NCBI GenBank assembly: GCA_964020975.1
Contig: OZ026622.1
Location: 89,436,962 to 89,500,961, forward strand
Origin: Hermodice carunculata
Taxonomy: Eukaryota > Annelida > Polychaeta > Eunicida > Amphinomidae
Reading direction: 5' to 3'
Length of the DNA stretch: 64,000 nt
Each line of letters opens with the position of its first letter. The first letter of the stretch is position 1. A program made the translations under genes and the position numbers. The notes beneath the pieces are model-generated. The model saw nothing but the letters and a program-made list of their open reading frames with translations. It had not been told where the DNA came from and made no database searches. Shown piece by piece: positions 1 through 10,426 of this stretch.

Positions 1-359
1 GATGGCATGCAGTCTGTACCCGGGCCATTATTGTATGCTGCGCTGCGTAATTTCACATCAGTAAAGTGGCCTTTTAATTGCGCGTCAGGCATGCTAAAAT
101 TGACATTGCTGGATGACAACAGGTGGTGCAAAAATGACACTGCGATGGCAGACGATCAAATTTGTTTCAACTGTGATCATATTTTATGCATTTCTAGCAG
201 TCATCTGCATGGACATCTATCATTTTGTTATTGATACAGAGAAGTAAGGTTAGTTTAAAGGCAAATAACACCCTTATTTGGTTTTGATAGTCATGAATAA
301 TGAATACAATTTGTGATCCAGCAAAATTTGGAACACCAAATATTCAAATCAATCATTAC
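1..359. other. Unassigned sequence
   Basis: I see no repeat, RNA gene or convincing coding region here. A 75-codon open frame at 7-234 has no recognisable motif and is treated as chance. Confidence 0.5.
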
Positions 360-590
360 AGCCTGCTGCCTTGTGATGTTGGACCATAGAGAGGCCGTTG
401 TGACAGGAAACTGCAGTGGCAGCTTAGTTGTAATAAAGGACTGTAGAAGTTCAGTTGTGATATGGGACTGTAGAGAATACAATGTATTGTAATATTATAC
501 CCTAGAGACTTAGTTACAGTATGGGACTTTGGAGAGTCAGTTGTAATATGGCAGTGTTAAGAGTTGTGATGTGGAACTGTATTGTCAGCT
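360..590. repeat. Degenerate ~30-35 bp tandem repeat
   Basis: Phrases of the type 'ttgtaatatgggactgtagag' recur about six times with substitutions and spacing changes (near 370, 425, 455, 510, 545, 565). This looks like an old, decayed minisatellite. Unit boundaries cannot be fixed by eye. Confidence 0.4.
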
Positions 591-1129
591 GAAGCACAGA
601 TTATTCAGTGGTCAGTTTCTGCCAGGGAAATAAAGAGTTAGGCTAGTTGGGTAGTCAGTCTGGCAGCATACAACTGCCACCATAGACAGTGCATAAAATT
701 GATGGTCGCCCAGTCGACCGAGTCAATTAAATTACTGTGTGGGTGATCGAATTGTTTGATCAAGTCGACCAGGTGGTCGAGTTAAAAAAATCAGCAGTCA
801 CATCTGATTTTTCCTATAGTCTGCTTTATGATTGTTATTGATATTCTGTGTTGGAAATAAGAAATATTTACAAGAATAATCCTGTACATTGTCTTTGCTG
901 TATATGTTCTTTGTTGGACTATCTGACAGCATGAGCGTCATTCATATAACTTTTGAAGTGGCTCATTCAAGGCCGTCTCAAATTCCCGGTGTTGACTATT
1001 GTTTATTTACATGCAAGGACACACATTTTATTGTATAGAAATGTCAGTTCTTGTCGATGGCTATTTTGATTTTGCGTTGAAAATGAATATTTTCCTTCCT
1101 TGATTTAAATTAATGATCGGACCGTTGTT
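591..1129. other. Unassigned sequence with two GTCGACC-containing segments
   Basis: Mostly unique A/T-rich DNA. Two segments around 705-722 and 762-783 share AGTCGACC and are locally CpG-rich. No gene was recognised. Confidence 0.4.
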
Positions 1130-1530
1130 TGTGACAATTTGCATTATATAACTTTGCAAAAATAGGGTGATTTCATCGTCGTGGTCTCGATATTTCTTTC
1201 TTTTACCCACCATGTTCTTCACATCGTCAGAATGCTGAGAACCTTGTCTATTTTAAGAATAAGCTCTCTGATTGGCTGAAACAAAAGTATTTAAGGGGAA
1301 ACCCCGCCAAAACTGCTTCTGTTTCAAACAGCTACGTCATTATTTTAGTCGGAAACTACCGAAGACGATTCTCCGGAATATTCTAGGTCAGTCAGTTGGC
1401 CAGAATCGATCACATGGTGTTTGCCATCAATCAAATGCGTCGTTTTTATACATGATGTTTTGTTCGGGAGTACTCGCTACCTCGTGTTGTGAAGTCTGGC
1501 GTGAAGGATGGGCGACATTTGTATAAACAC
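1130..1530 (+). promoter_or_regulatory. CpG-dense block, possible promoter
   Basis: About 20 CpG dinucleotides fall in these 400 bases, far above the surrounding CpG-poor sequence. An inverted CCAAT box (GATTGGCT, near 1269) lies about 20 bases upstream of a TATA-like TATTTAAG (near 1289). The spacing is shorter than the usual CCAAT-TATA arrangement, so this is only suggestive. An 84-codon open frame starting at 1272 crosses the block but matches no family I know. A short unmethylated promoter or first exon of a host gene is the best guess. Chance retention of CpG, or a decayed young repeat, is possible. Confidence 0.25.
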
Positions 1531-2520
1531 AAATGATGATTACAGACAATTTATTAAAGCAAGAAACAAAATTTAATGCTGAAAATTGATCAGAATGATA
1601 ACATACTTCCAGTCTTTGCATACAATAGAGCGGAGGGTCCAATTTTTTTCACAGAAAGAGAGTAAAACATGCCAGAAGCAGGTAAACATGCCTCGGATGA
1701 AAATACCGCTGCTGCTTGTGTTGGTCATGTTGACAGTTTATCAGTGACTGGGATAAAGTGGGTTTATCAGCTATTTACTGCAGCAACAAACAAACTTGAC
1801 CACTATAATTTAATGACAACTATGACACACAACTGATCTTTAGAAAAAATTTAAGAGGAACGATCATTTGTGACGCAACCCAAGGAAAATGTGCGGACAA
1901 GTGCCAATGCAATTGTATTCACACAGGCTTGACCGTTTTGATCAATTCGTGATTGGGATCGATATATTCACTTTGTTAGTGTGTAAGGGACAAGTTTTTG
2001 TTTAAATTGACAAGGAAACCACATAGAAATGCAAAGAAGGTCATACTCAACAAAAGTCATGTTGATCATTTTGCATGAACTGCAAAAATTAAAGTCACAT
2101 GTTGTGCAACAAAACAAAAAATGTCCAGTGGCTGGCTGTGCCAGATCCCCAAACTGCCCAGTGTGCTTGGGGGTTAAACCATCAAAAGACCCCCAAGAGG
2201 GTGATTCAAACTAGTGAAGAGAAGAAGGCCTAGAACTGGGACCATGCAGTCCGAGTCAAAGTCTGGCAGCAGGATACTCCGAGAGCTAACTGAAGTTGTG
2301 AACACGGCATATTAGCTCCATAACTGCCCCTTTACTTCAAGACTGACCCTCTTTCCCTTACCTAATAGGTAAAGTATTCACAATGTGGCAGAAATCATCT
2401 GAGATGCCACCAGAGAGCACCTAGATTTCATTTTTTTGGGGGGGGGCATGCCCTCGGACCCCCTCGACACCCGCAATATCAGAATTCTGGACCATTAAGT
2501 ACTGAGCTGGTCCACTAAAT
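1531..2520. other. Unassigned sequence
   Basis: No repeat family was recognised apart from a G-run near 2438-2446. A 61-codon open frame at 2029-2214 contains a small cysteine cluster (CPVAGCARSPNCPVC), with no splice context or family match, so it is not called as a gene. Confidence 0.45.
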
Positions 2521-2522
2521 AT

Positions 2523-2558
2523 TAAAACTTACTGGCCTAGCTGGACCAGTAAGTTTTC
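2523..2558. repeat. Short inverted repeat
   Basis: AAAACTTACTGG and its complement CCAGTAAGTTTT face each other across a short spacer, with one interior mismatch. The hairpin lies immediately upstream of a 46-bp minisatellite. Confidence 0.6.
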
Positions 2559-2593
2559 TGTACTGTTTTATGCACTGCATAGACCAGGACAGA

Positions 2594-2866
2594 TGTTCGA
2601 TGGATAGCATAGAAGCTAGTAGCCATATGACAGGACAAGTGTAGCATGGATAGCATAGAAGCCAGAAGCCATATGACAGGACAGGTGTAGCATGGATAGC
2701 ATAGAAGCCAGAAGCCATATGGCAGGACGTGCAGCATGGATAGCATAGAAGCGAGAAGCCATATGGCAACACAGGTAGAACAAGGATAGCATAGAAGCGA
2801 ATAGCCATATGGCAGGACAGGTGTAGCATGGATAGCATTGAAACCAGGAGCTATATGGCAGTGGAC
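2594..2866. repeat. 46-bp minisatellite, ~6 units
   Basis: The phrase GGATAGCATAGAAGC recurs at about 2601, 2648, 2694, 2738, 2784 and 2830, giving a 45-47 bp period. Units contain 'agccatatgacaggacag' with scattered substitutions. Overlapping open frames on the minus strand are by-products of the repeat and are not genes. Confidence 0.9.
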
Positions 2867-4201
2867 AGAGCCAGAACTAAGGAAGAGAAGCACAGGACCG
2901 AGCTATCATTGTCCATTGACACATTTTGCACACTGGTCATCATCAAAATACGGTAAAAAGGAATCAAGTCGTATTTTTCATTGGGTGAAAATGTAACAAG
3001 TAGGTGACAGCCTGGTAGGATGTGTCGGTAGCAAGGGAGAGAAGCCTAAATTCCTGACGGTGTTTTGCAGGACCCAGTTTGCCGTTATAAAGTGGAGGGT
3101 GAGGCAGAGACATAGAATTACGTCAACAATATACAGGCACCAGTACGTGGAAAACACGGACAAAAAAAGTTCAAAAGATCTGGTTTCATACTCAGAGAAT
3201 TATACTAGCATCATATTTTATTCTGTTTGACGTTTCTTTGAGGTCTGTCAAGACATAAGAAGCTGACAATTCTCTTTAGCAGAAGTGAAATGCCAACAGG
3301 AAATATCTTTCAGCTGTCGGACACAGTGAAGCCGGTGATCCCACATTTTGAGGAAACTTTAACCGTTATACTTGAACATAAAGTTTTGTATTTTAGTGAA
3401 AATTTTCACAATGATGGGCAAAGAAACTGTGGTCTGGCATTTCTGTGCAGCCTGCTTGTGCATTAAAACACATCTAAGTGAGTTTGACAGCATTTCCATC
3501 TTGAATTTTTGACCAGAAGGGGTGACATCTGGAGAGAAGTTGACTTGTATGGGTGGAGCTGAACAAGGGTTAAACGTATTCATGCAGGTCAGAGCATAAG
3601 CCACCAGATGGTCAGACTTCCTGGTGTGGATTAGGAAATAAATATTGAAATGCATGCAGCAATGATGCTTTTGTCCCCAGGGGGAGTCTGCTGGCCCGGT
3701 ACATGTCAGGACTTCATGAATCTCATGAATATAAAGGCAGAAGTGAGGCCTATGATCTGCATGAACCTCACCCTCCAGTGACTGTCAGCACACATAAACG
3801 CTTGTCTCAGGAGGACTGCCTGTTGCATACTTAAGTCTGTCATCAAAAGCTTTGACTGAGTTAATTCCTAGCTTAAATGGGTCATGGGAGCCCATAGTGC
3901 CAATTTTGAGCCACATTGTGGGGATACCTGATCAGTTTGCGCTGTTTTATAAAGTAATGGGAAAACATAAAAACTGATGTAATGATGCGTGGACAATCCA
4001 CCATAACCAAGTTATCATTGTACATTGGGTCTTCTGGGTAATGGGATGTGATAGGGCAGAATATAATTGGCTAATTTTTGTCAGAGGTATTGATATCACA
4101 GAGAATGAAGCTCTCTTTGGTCAAGCATGAAATCTTTCGTGTATATGATCAAAACAAACAAAATCATAGTTGTCTCATCACAGCGACACAGTCCAATATA
4201 T
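2867..4201. other. Unassigned sequence
   Basis: Apparently unique, A/T-rich, with no long open frame or recognised repeat. A minus-strand 98-codon frame at 3359-3655 shows no domain or splice signals. Confidence 0.45.
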
Positions 4202-4449
4202 TTAACCCTTTTCCCCCTTAAGCTAGCAAAAGCTGGCTGGTAATCCAATGTCATCTGCTTCAGTATTTTCAACTTGTTTCAACCGTTATGAAAAACAATT
4301 TGACTGAGAATTGTAAATGAGACCCATCAAAATCACATGCCCCAGATCAACAGCTTACCTTGGCATGGGTTGGGCACTGCATTCCCATTCCACACCAAGG
4401 ATAGCTGTTGACTCCGTGTTTATTTAGGAGGAGGGGGGAAGGGTTGAAA
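4202..4449 (+). mobile_element. TTAA-flanked MITE, family 2
   Basis: It starts TTAACCCTTTTCCCCCTTAA and ends near GGGGGGAAGGGTTGAA, so the ends are inverted. The interior carries the family sequences 'aaacaatttgactgagaatt' and 'gatcaacagcttaccttggc', followed by the complementary 'ccaaggatagctgttgac', which forms an imperfect foldback. Other copies lie at 17920 and 23155. TTAA at the end suggests piggyBac-like mobilisation by inference. It has no coding capacity. Confidence 0.75.
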
Positions 4450-4896
4450 AGGGGATGTGAATCTCTTCATACAGATGTTTAAAGGACAGACCAAAATATG
4501 GCCTGCAAAAGAATAAAGGCAGTTTGAACTCACACTCATCAAATAAGATCAATTTGTTCCCTGGATCCACATGTTGCATCTCACAACAGAGCACTGGCGA
4601 TTTGTGGGATGACTTGTATGTAACTACAGATGCAACCTTGGAGACAGATGAGTCATTAGAATAGATAAAGTAGTGCTGTGGACAGAAGCTTTTTTGTGAC
4701 CTTCACTTGAAAAGGGGAAAAACTGGACAAGATCCACAGTATGAGACAACAATTAAGCATTTTGCTTCCAAAAAAGAGGAATCAAAAACATTTCGTCTCG
4801 ATGTTTTGGCTGGCAGCAAAGTGGGGTGTTTGTATCCAGCAGGATTTCCCAGCTTTTGTAGGCTTTGTGAAAATTTGTGGGATTTAGTGGGATTCT
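4450..4896. other. Unassigned sequence
   Basis: No repeat or coding signature was recognised. A 100-codon frame beginning at 4707 runs into the following TTAA element and is not a gene candidate. Confidence 0.4.
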
Positions 4897-5104
4897 TTAA
4901 CCCTTCCTCTGCTGCCTGTGAGAAAACCTGCCCAAAGATACTTGCTTCTCAATGCTACCGGCAAGTTTATCTGGTCAGGGACGTGCTATTGACAATAGCA
5001 CATCCCTGAACTGCCCAATGTAGCACATGCCGAAGATCAACTTTAGTGGCCGTAATTGCTGAAATATGGCAACATGGCACATTCTCCTGCAGATATACAA
5101 CATG
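4897..5104 (+). mobile_element. TTAA element (family 5), left-end fragment
   Basis: It begins TTAACCCTTCCTCTGCTG, identical to the start of the next element at 5105, and matches its first ~170 bases. It differs by carrying an extra ~35-base hairpin (4975-5009) with arms of the type TCAGGGACGTGCTATTG. It ends exactly where the full copy starts. Confidence 0.75.
4975..5009. repeat. Hairpin inside TTAA element fragment
   Basis: TCAGGGACGTGCTATTG is followed after one base by CAATAGCACATCCCTGA, a 17-bp inverted pair with one mismatch. It is absent at the equivalent place in the neighbouring copy, so it is a copy-specific insertion or duplication. Confidence 0.75.
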
Positions 5105-6206
5105 TTAACCCTTCCTCTGCTGCAGGCGAGAAAACTCGCCCAAAGATACTTGCTGCTCCTATACTTCAGGTGAGTTTCTCCGCCTAATGTAACACATGCA
5201 GAAGATCAACTTTCAGTGCATGTAATTACTGAGATATGGCAAAACGGCGCGTTCTCCTGTAGATGTACAATATATAAAATGGTTTTGACTATAACTGTGG
5301 ATTAGCAGCGCCAAAATTATCTAAATATTGCGGCATCTCTGCAAAAAAATATTGAGTACGGACCATTGTGGAGATTGATTGACTATGCATACCGGTGCAC
5401 GAGTTGCCTGTTTTAACATCGATTGTATGCAGTTTCCACTCTGTATTTCTTTCAGCAGTTCACCAGGGACATTCTGAATGTTTTCAAAATATCTACTGTC
5501 AATATGTCAATTAATTTCTGTATTTATGTTACATGAAAACGTAAAAATACAGTTGGCTTGAATGATCAGCTCCACCATGCTGGTTTGCTGAAAGTGTGCA
5601 CTGCGCATGCTTGACCACATGCAGCTTATTTGCATGATCTTCTGAGCCAATCAGTGCCTGAGCAGGGCGAGAGTCTCACTGAAGCAGGGCAAGAATGTTG
5701 CTGCCTTCCATTCTTAGATTTTTACTTTGGAGATAGTAAATTTATGCAAGATAACAACATTTGGTAGGTGGGAATAAAGAATTAAGCCAGTAGGAAAGCA
5801 GCATGCTGATATTGATGAAGCTCGGACATTTCCATTGATACTAAACATGTCTAGAACTGGCGAGAGAATAGTATCAAGTTTGAGGCTCCAATATATGCAC
5901 TTTTACCGCTGTTTTGCGGATTTTTATCGGCAAATGTTCCGAAAATTAATCAGATGTTTATTTAAAAGTCTGTTTGAATAAAATCATCACATTTGCGCAA
6001 CAAAATTGTTTCTGCAGCAAAACTATGCAGTTTGATTGACGGGAATTAAAAATAAGCAAATAAGCATACAGTGTCTTTGTTTATGTAAACAAAGATCGAG
6101 GTGGATGCCCTGAAGATCCTGTTTGTGGGGCTATCCCAAGATTAAATTCAGCATGATAGTCAATTAACCCCCCCCCAAAAAAAAAAGATAGCAGAAGAAG
6201 GGCTAA
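5105..6206 (+). mobile_element. TTAA element (family 5), apparently full length, non-coding
   Basis: The left end is TTAACCCTTCCTCTGCTG and the right end, AGCAGAAGAAGGGCTAA, is its imperfect inverse, giving terminal inverted repeats of about 17 bases. The element is ~1.1 kb with no open frame of useful length. The interior includes 'ccattgtggagattgattga' and 'catgcagtttccactctg'-type sequence that recurs in the next copy. It is probably a piggyBac-like non-autonomous element, an assignment that rests on the TTAA and CCCTT ends only. Confidence 0.7.
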
Positions 6207-7192
6207 ATGGTTTCCTCTATAAATATTAGCAGAATAGGGTAATGACTACTAGAAAGTGGTTCTGGACAAAAAGACACAAATGCAATTAAGTAATAGCCAC
6301 AAAATCATATAAATATTGCGGTATCTCTGCAAAAAAAAGACCAACACGCACAGATTTTATTCGGTACAGACCATTGTGGAGATTGATTGACAATGCATAC
6401 CAGTACGCTAGTTGCCTGTTTTAACACCGGTTGCATGCAGTTTCCACTCTGAATTTCTTTCAGCGGTGCACTAGGACATTCTAAATGTTTTCAAAATATC
6501 TACCATTGACATGTCACTAAATTTCAGTACTTATGTGGCATGAAAACAAAAAAGTATCATTGGCTTGACTATTCGGCTCCACCATGCTTGTTTGTTGGAA
6601 GTGCACACCGCGATGCTTGACCAGGTGCAAAGTTATTTGCATGATCTGTCAGCCAATCAGTGCCCAAGCAGGGTGAGAATCTCGCTGAGTCAGGCTGAGA
6701 ATGTCGCTGCCTTCCATTCTTAAGATTTTTACCTGGGATATAGTAAATGTATGCAAGATGACAACGTTTGGTGGGCAGGAATAAAGAATTAAGCCAATAG
6801 GAAAGCAGCATGATGATGTTGATGAGTTTCTGATGTTTTCGTTGATATGGAACATGCCTGGAACTGGCAAATGAATCCTATGAAGTTTGAGGCCTCAGAA
6901 TACGCAATTGTACTGCTGTTTTGTGAATTTGTAGTGGCAAATGTACGGAAAACAATTAATTAGATGTTTATTTAGAAGTCTCTATGAATAAAATCGTCAC
7001 ATTTATGCAATAAAATTGTTTTTGTTAAAAAACTACAAAGTTTGATTGACTGGAAATGAGCATAAGATGTCTTTGTTCACATAACTAAACATCCATGTGG
7101 ATGCCCTGAAGGTCATGTTTGTGGGGCGATCCCAAGATTAGATTCAGCGTAATAGACAATTAACCCAGAAAAGTGAATAGCAGAGGAAGGCT
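6207..7192 (+). mobile_element. TTAA element (family 5), second copy lacking its left end
   Basis: From about 6297 this copy parallels 5325-6206 throughout (shared GGACATTCT, ATGTTTTCAAAATATCTAC and CAAGATTA stretches). It finishes with GCAGAGGAAGG, the inverse of the TTAACCCTTCCTCTGC end. Its first ~90 bases contain a different dispersed repeat (6234-6285). The three pieces from 4897 to 7192 form a tandem cluster. Confidence 0.7.
6234..6285 (+). repeat. Dispersed repeat segment also present at 48.6 kb
   Basis: The stretch around 'gactactagaaagtggttct' followed by 'ggacaaaaagacaca' is nearly identical to 48621-48678. The copies are 42 kb apart and their full extent is unclear. Confidence 0.65.
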
Positions 7193-7440
7193 GAAGGAAA
7201 AAGCTTAGTTTTTTTGTTTTTTGTTTTTGCCTGTAAATTACAAGCACATGTAAAACTGGATGTTGTTGTAGGTACATGTATTTTTACACATTTTTTTTTC
7301 TAATTACTGAAGGTAGGACAACAAGGAAATAATTACTCCCAAGCCACAATTTATTTGAGGTTGGAGTGTTTTGGTTAAATTAGATGTTATTGTCTCGCCA
7401 GCGTTAGCTGTTTGCGAGACTAAGCTGTCACTTTCCGGAC

Positions 7441-7490
7441 GTCCGTCCGTCCGTCCGTCCGTCCATCAGTCTGTCCGTCCGTCCGTCAAC
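7441..7490. repeat. (CGTC)n microsatellite
   Basis: GTCC/CGTC tetranucleotide runs, interrupted by CATCAGTCT. They follow a CGAGACT-containing lead-in ('gttagctgtttgcgagacta') that appears to be the head of the tandem repeat starting at 7494. Confidence 0.85.
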
Positions 7491-7493
7491 CAA

Positions 7494-8332
7494 AAACTTC
7501 GGAGTGGCATTATTTCACTAACTAGATCAGATAGGGCTATCATACTTGGGTGGATGATTGATTGTAATCATCACTAGAGATGTGGGCCATCAATGTTACA
7601 CTTCATTGATTACTTCATGCTTCATTGAGCATTGGAGAAAAACTTCGGAGTGGCATTATTTCAGTAACTAGACTACATAGGCCTTTCATATTTGGGTACA
7701 TGATTTAATGTAATCATCCCTAGAGACGAGGGTCATCACTGTCACACTTCATTGATTACTTCATGCATGATTGAGCATTGGAGAAAAACTTCGGAGTGGC
7801 ATTATTTCAGTAACTAGACTACATAGGCCTTTCATATTTGGGTGGATGATTTATTGTAATCATCCCTAGAGACGAGGGTCATAACTGTCACACTTCATTG
7901 ATTACTTCATGCTTGATTGAGCATTGGAGAAAAACTTCGGAGTGGCATTATTTCAGTAACTACACTACATAGGCTTTTCATATTTGAGTGGAAGATTTAT
8001 TGTAATCATCCCTAGAGACGAGGGTCATCACTGTCACACTTCATTGATTACTTCATGCTTGATTGAGCATTGGAGAAAAACTTCGGAGTGGCATTATTTC
8101 AGTAAGTAGACTACATAGGCCTTTCATATTTGGGTACATGATTTAATGTAATCATCCCTAGAGATGAGGGTCATCACTGTCACACTTCATTGATTACTTC
8201 ATGCTTGATTGAGCATTGGAGAAAAACTTCGGAGTGGCATTATTTCACTAACTAGACTACATAGGCCTTTCATATTTGGGTGGATGACTTATTGTAATCA
8301 TCCCTAGAGACGAGGGTCATCACTGTCACACT
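7494..8332 (+). repeat. 146-bp tandem array, 6 units
   Basis: AACTTCGGAGTGGCATT recurs at 7494, 7641, 7787, 7933, 8079 and 8225. The spacing is 147 once and 146 thereafter. Units are highly similar (about 90% or better by eye) and have no open frame. The exact period argues for array expansion by unequal exchange or replication. Confidence 0.93.
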
Positions 8333-8720
8333 TAGAAGCTTCAGAAGCCTGTTGAAATTGGATGACCTCAACTGATTTCAACGACCTAAATGTATTTTCA
8401 TGGGTGAAATGCAAAACGTGGCGTTACCACTGCAACTTTTGACGAATTCAAGCCAAGTTTACCAAACTTACACCACCTTTGCTTCTTAGGAAAGCTTTAG
8501 AAGTCTATTGAAAGTGGGTGGCCTTGATGTATTTTTGACCTACTTTGGAGGTCAGATGCATTGCATCCTCGAATGTACAATGCTATTCATGGCCAAGAGT
8601 CAAACCAAGTTCACCAAATTTATACTAGCTTTGCATCTTACAAAACGTCAGAAATCTCTTGAAAGTGGATGACTTTGACCTACTTTTGACTCGACAAATC
8701 TTATTTTCCTTGTGTGTCTT
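8333..8720 (+). repeat. Degenerate ~160-bp tandem units following the 146-bp array
   Basis: Related phrases such as 'gcttcagaagcctgttgaaa', 'gctttagaagtctattgaaa' and 'aaatctcttgaaagtggatg' recur at ~155-162 base spacing, each followed by a 'gaccTcNAc' stretch. This is an older tandem family of the same general type as the 14.9-16 kb units. Confidence 0.6.
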
Positions 8721-9133
8721 GGGTATAGTTGATTGTAGGTCCCTAGTTACTATTTAACATGAATAGCAAAGTACCTATGCTTTATTTTTGGTGTTCTTAA
8801 ATTTATCTTGAAGTGTCCTTTGAAGGTCAAACTTAGGTAACTGAACATATGAAGTCATGTTGGCCAAGGGGTATTAAGTGCTTTACATGACATCTTTCAC
8901 TACGAAGCTTGAAACTGGCATGTCAAGCTCTGATTTGTATTAAGATGTCATATACTTTATTGGCCATTTTGTTTAAAAAAAAAAAAAAAAAGTGGTATAT
9001 TCTGAGTGAATATATTGAGATTTACTTGATACATTCAACATCTACTAAATACCATTATAATGTTTGGTCTTACAATTACATTGCTACTGAATGCTGGCGA
9101 GACATTCATGCCCCCTGGGCATGGCTCTGGTTT
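8721..9133. other. Unassigned sequence with A-run
   Basis: Unique A/T-rich sequence including an A-run near 8974-8990. No gene was recognised. Confidence 0.4.
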
Positions 9134-9563
9134 AAGAAATGAGAGTCGATTTTGTGTGTGTTATGGCATAATGACGCGCGTGATTGAAGCTGACATCGTG
9201 GGCGTGGTGCACGCCAGTGCGCCTCACCCGATGCCAGCTTCAGTTACCCGCGTCATTATGCCATAACACACACAAAAGCGACCCTCATTGCTTATATTTA
9301 CATTTCCCTCTTAATTTTTCTGCTCAATTACACGAAATTTAGAAATGTAATGCATAAAATTAAGAGAAACGTCCAGAAACTGAATTACCCAGCATGTTCA
9401 AGTGTTAAGTTCCGGAAACCCAGGGGGGGCGTGGCTTATTGGAATGTGGGCGGGACACTTGTGTTATGGTCCCATAACACACAAGGCTACTGTGTTATGG
9501 TCTCATAACACACCAGGCTCTCTCCTATACTTGCAATGTTAAAAGTTAGATTGAATGTAAATA
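9134..9563 (+). mobile_element. Dispersed foldback repeat, copy 1
   Basis: The first 160 bases (9134-9293) form an extended hairpin. The left arm, including TGTGTTATGGCATAATGACG, pairs with the right arm CGTCATTATGCCATAACACA over about 75 bases with few mismatches. The remaining ~270 bases ('taatttttctgctc', 'cgtggctt', 'ggaatgtgggcggg') recur in the same order at 25823-26280, so hairpin and tail move as a unit. No coding capacity; the element class is unknown. Confidence 0.8.
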
Positions 9564-9604
9564 TAGAACCTTTAAAATTGAAGATAATAAATGACTTGAA
9601 TGTT

Positions 9605-9895
9605 TTATGGATCTGTACATCAAAGATGTCATATCCCTAATGCTGTGATACACAGATATCATATACCTAATGCTGTGATACACAGATATCATATACCTAG
9701 TGCTGTGATACACAGATATCATATACCTAATGCTGTGATACACAGATATCATATCCCTAATGCTGAGATACACAGATATCATATACCTAATGCTGAGATA
9801 CACAGATATCATATACCTAATGCTGTGATACACAGATATCATATACCTAATGCTGTGATACACAGATATCATATCCCTAATGCTGTGGTACACAA
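9605..9895. repeat. 30-bp minisatellite, ~9 units
   Basis: The unit is of the type CACAGATATCATATACCTAA plus TGCTGTGATA, repeated at exactly 30 bases with minor variants. Because 30 is a multiple of three, both strands stay open (HRYHIPNAVI on plus, YHSIRYMISV on minus). These frames are repeat artefacts. Confidence 0.95.
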
Positions 9896-9961
9896 TCCTA
9901 GAAGTGTAGGATTTTTTCCTTGTGCTTTGTCACAAATTCTCACAGTGACAATGAAGAGCAG

Positions 9962-9996
9962 TGTCTGCCTGAATCAAACTTTTTCAGGCAGACAGC

Positions 9997-10027
<31 letters not shown>
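9962..10027. repeat. Short perfect hairpin followed by (CAA)n
   Basis: GTCTGCCTGAA and TTCAGGCAGAC form an 11-bp perfect stem around a 9-base loop (9962-9994). About ten CAA triplets follow directly (9996-10027). Confidence 0.85.
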
Positions 10028-10302
10028 TTTTACTGAACCCCCAACGTTGGTGAAAAAAACACAAAATAGAGTCAAATCATAAAAATTAATACATGAGATT
10101 ATATGGCAAATGTATTATTTAACACAGTAAACCCATTTAAAGGCCCTGGCTAACATTGATGCTAAGATATATGTTCATATTCCCATGGTTGGATGACGTT
10201 TTTGTGAAATTTAAGGTATCGTAAAGAGTCTACAACTCCATCAGTAGAAATAGAGCAAAGAGTATTGGGAGAGACAGTTAAGCCCTTATCAAACAATACA
10301 TC

Positions 10303-10321
10303 GGGGGGGGGGGGGGGGGGG
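10303..10321. repeat. Poly-G run
   Basis: An uninterrupted run of 19 G. It is probably length-variable and error-prone in sequencing. Confidence 0.9.
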
Positions 10322-10426
10322 ACTTGTGCACATATTCTGTAGATAATAGTGTTAGGTACCCAACCAGTATTGCCAGGTAACATGTGGTGCAATGAAATGG
10401 CAACAGAGCGTTGTGTATGGAGAGTC

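Noticed and set aside
2029-2214. Small cysteine-rich ORF as a peptide or toxin gene
   Set aside because: Only one short cysteine cluster, no signal peptide, no splice or promoter context.
2515-2893. 107- and 118-codon minus frames with repeated YGF/LLCYP motifs
   Set aside because: Artefact of the 46-bp minisatellite read in two frames.
9600-10082. 160-codon open frame (and a 115-codon frame on the opposite strand)
   Set aside because: Both arise from a 30-bp tandem repeat whose unit length is a multiple of three, followed by (CAA)n. No protein family is implied.
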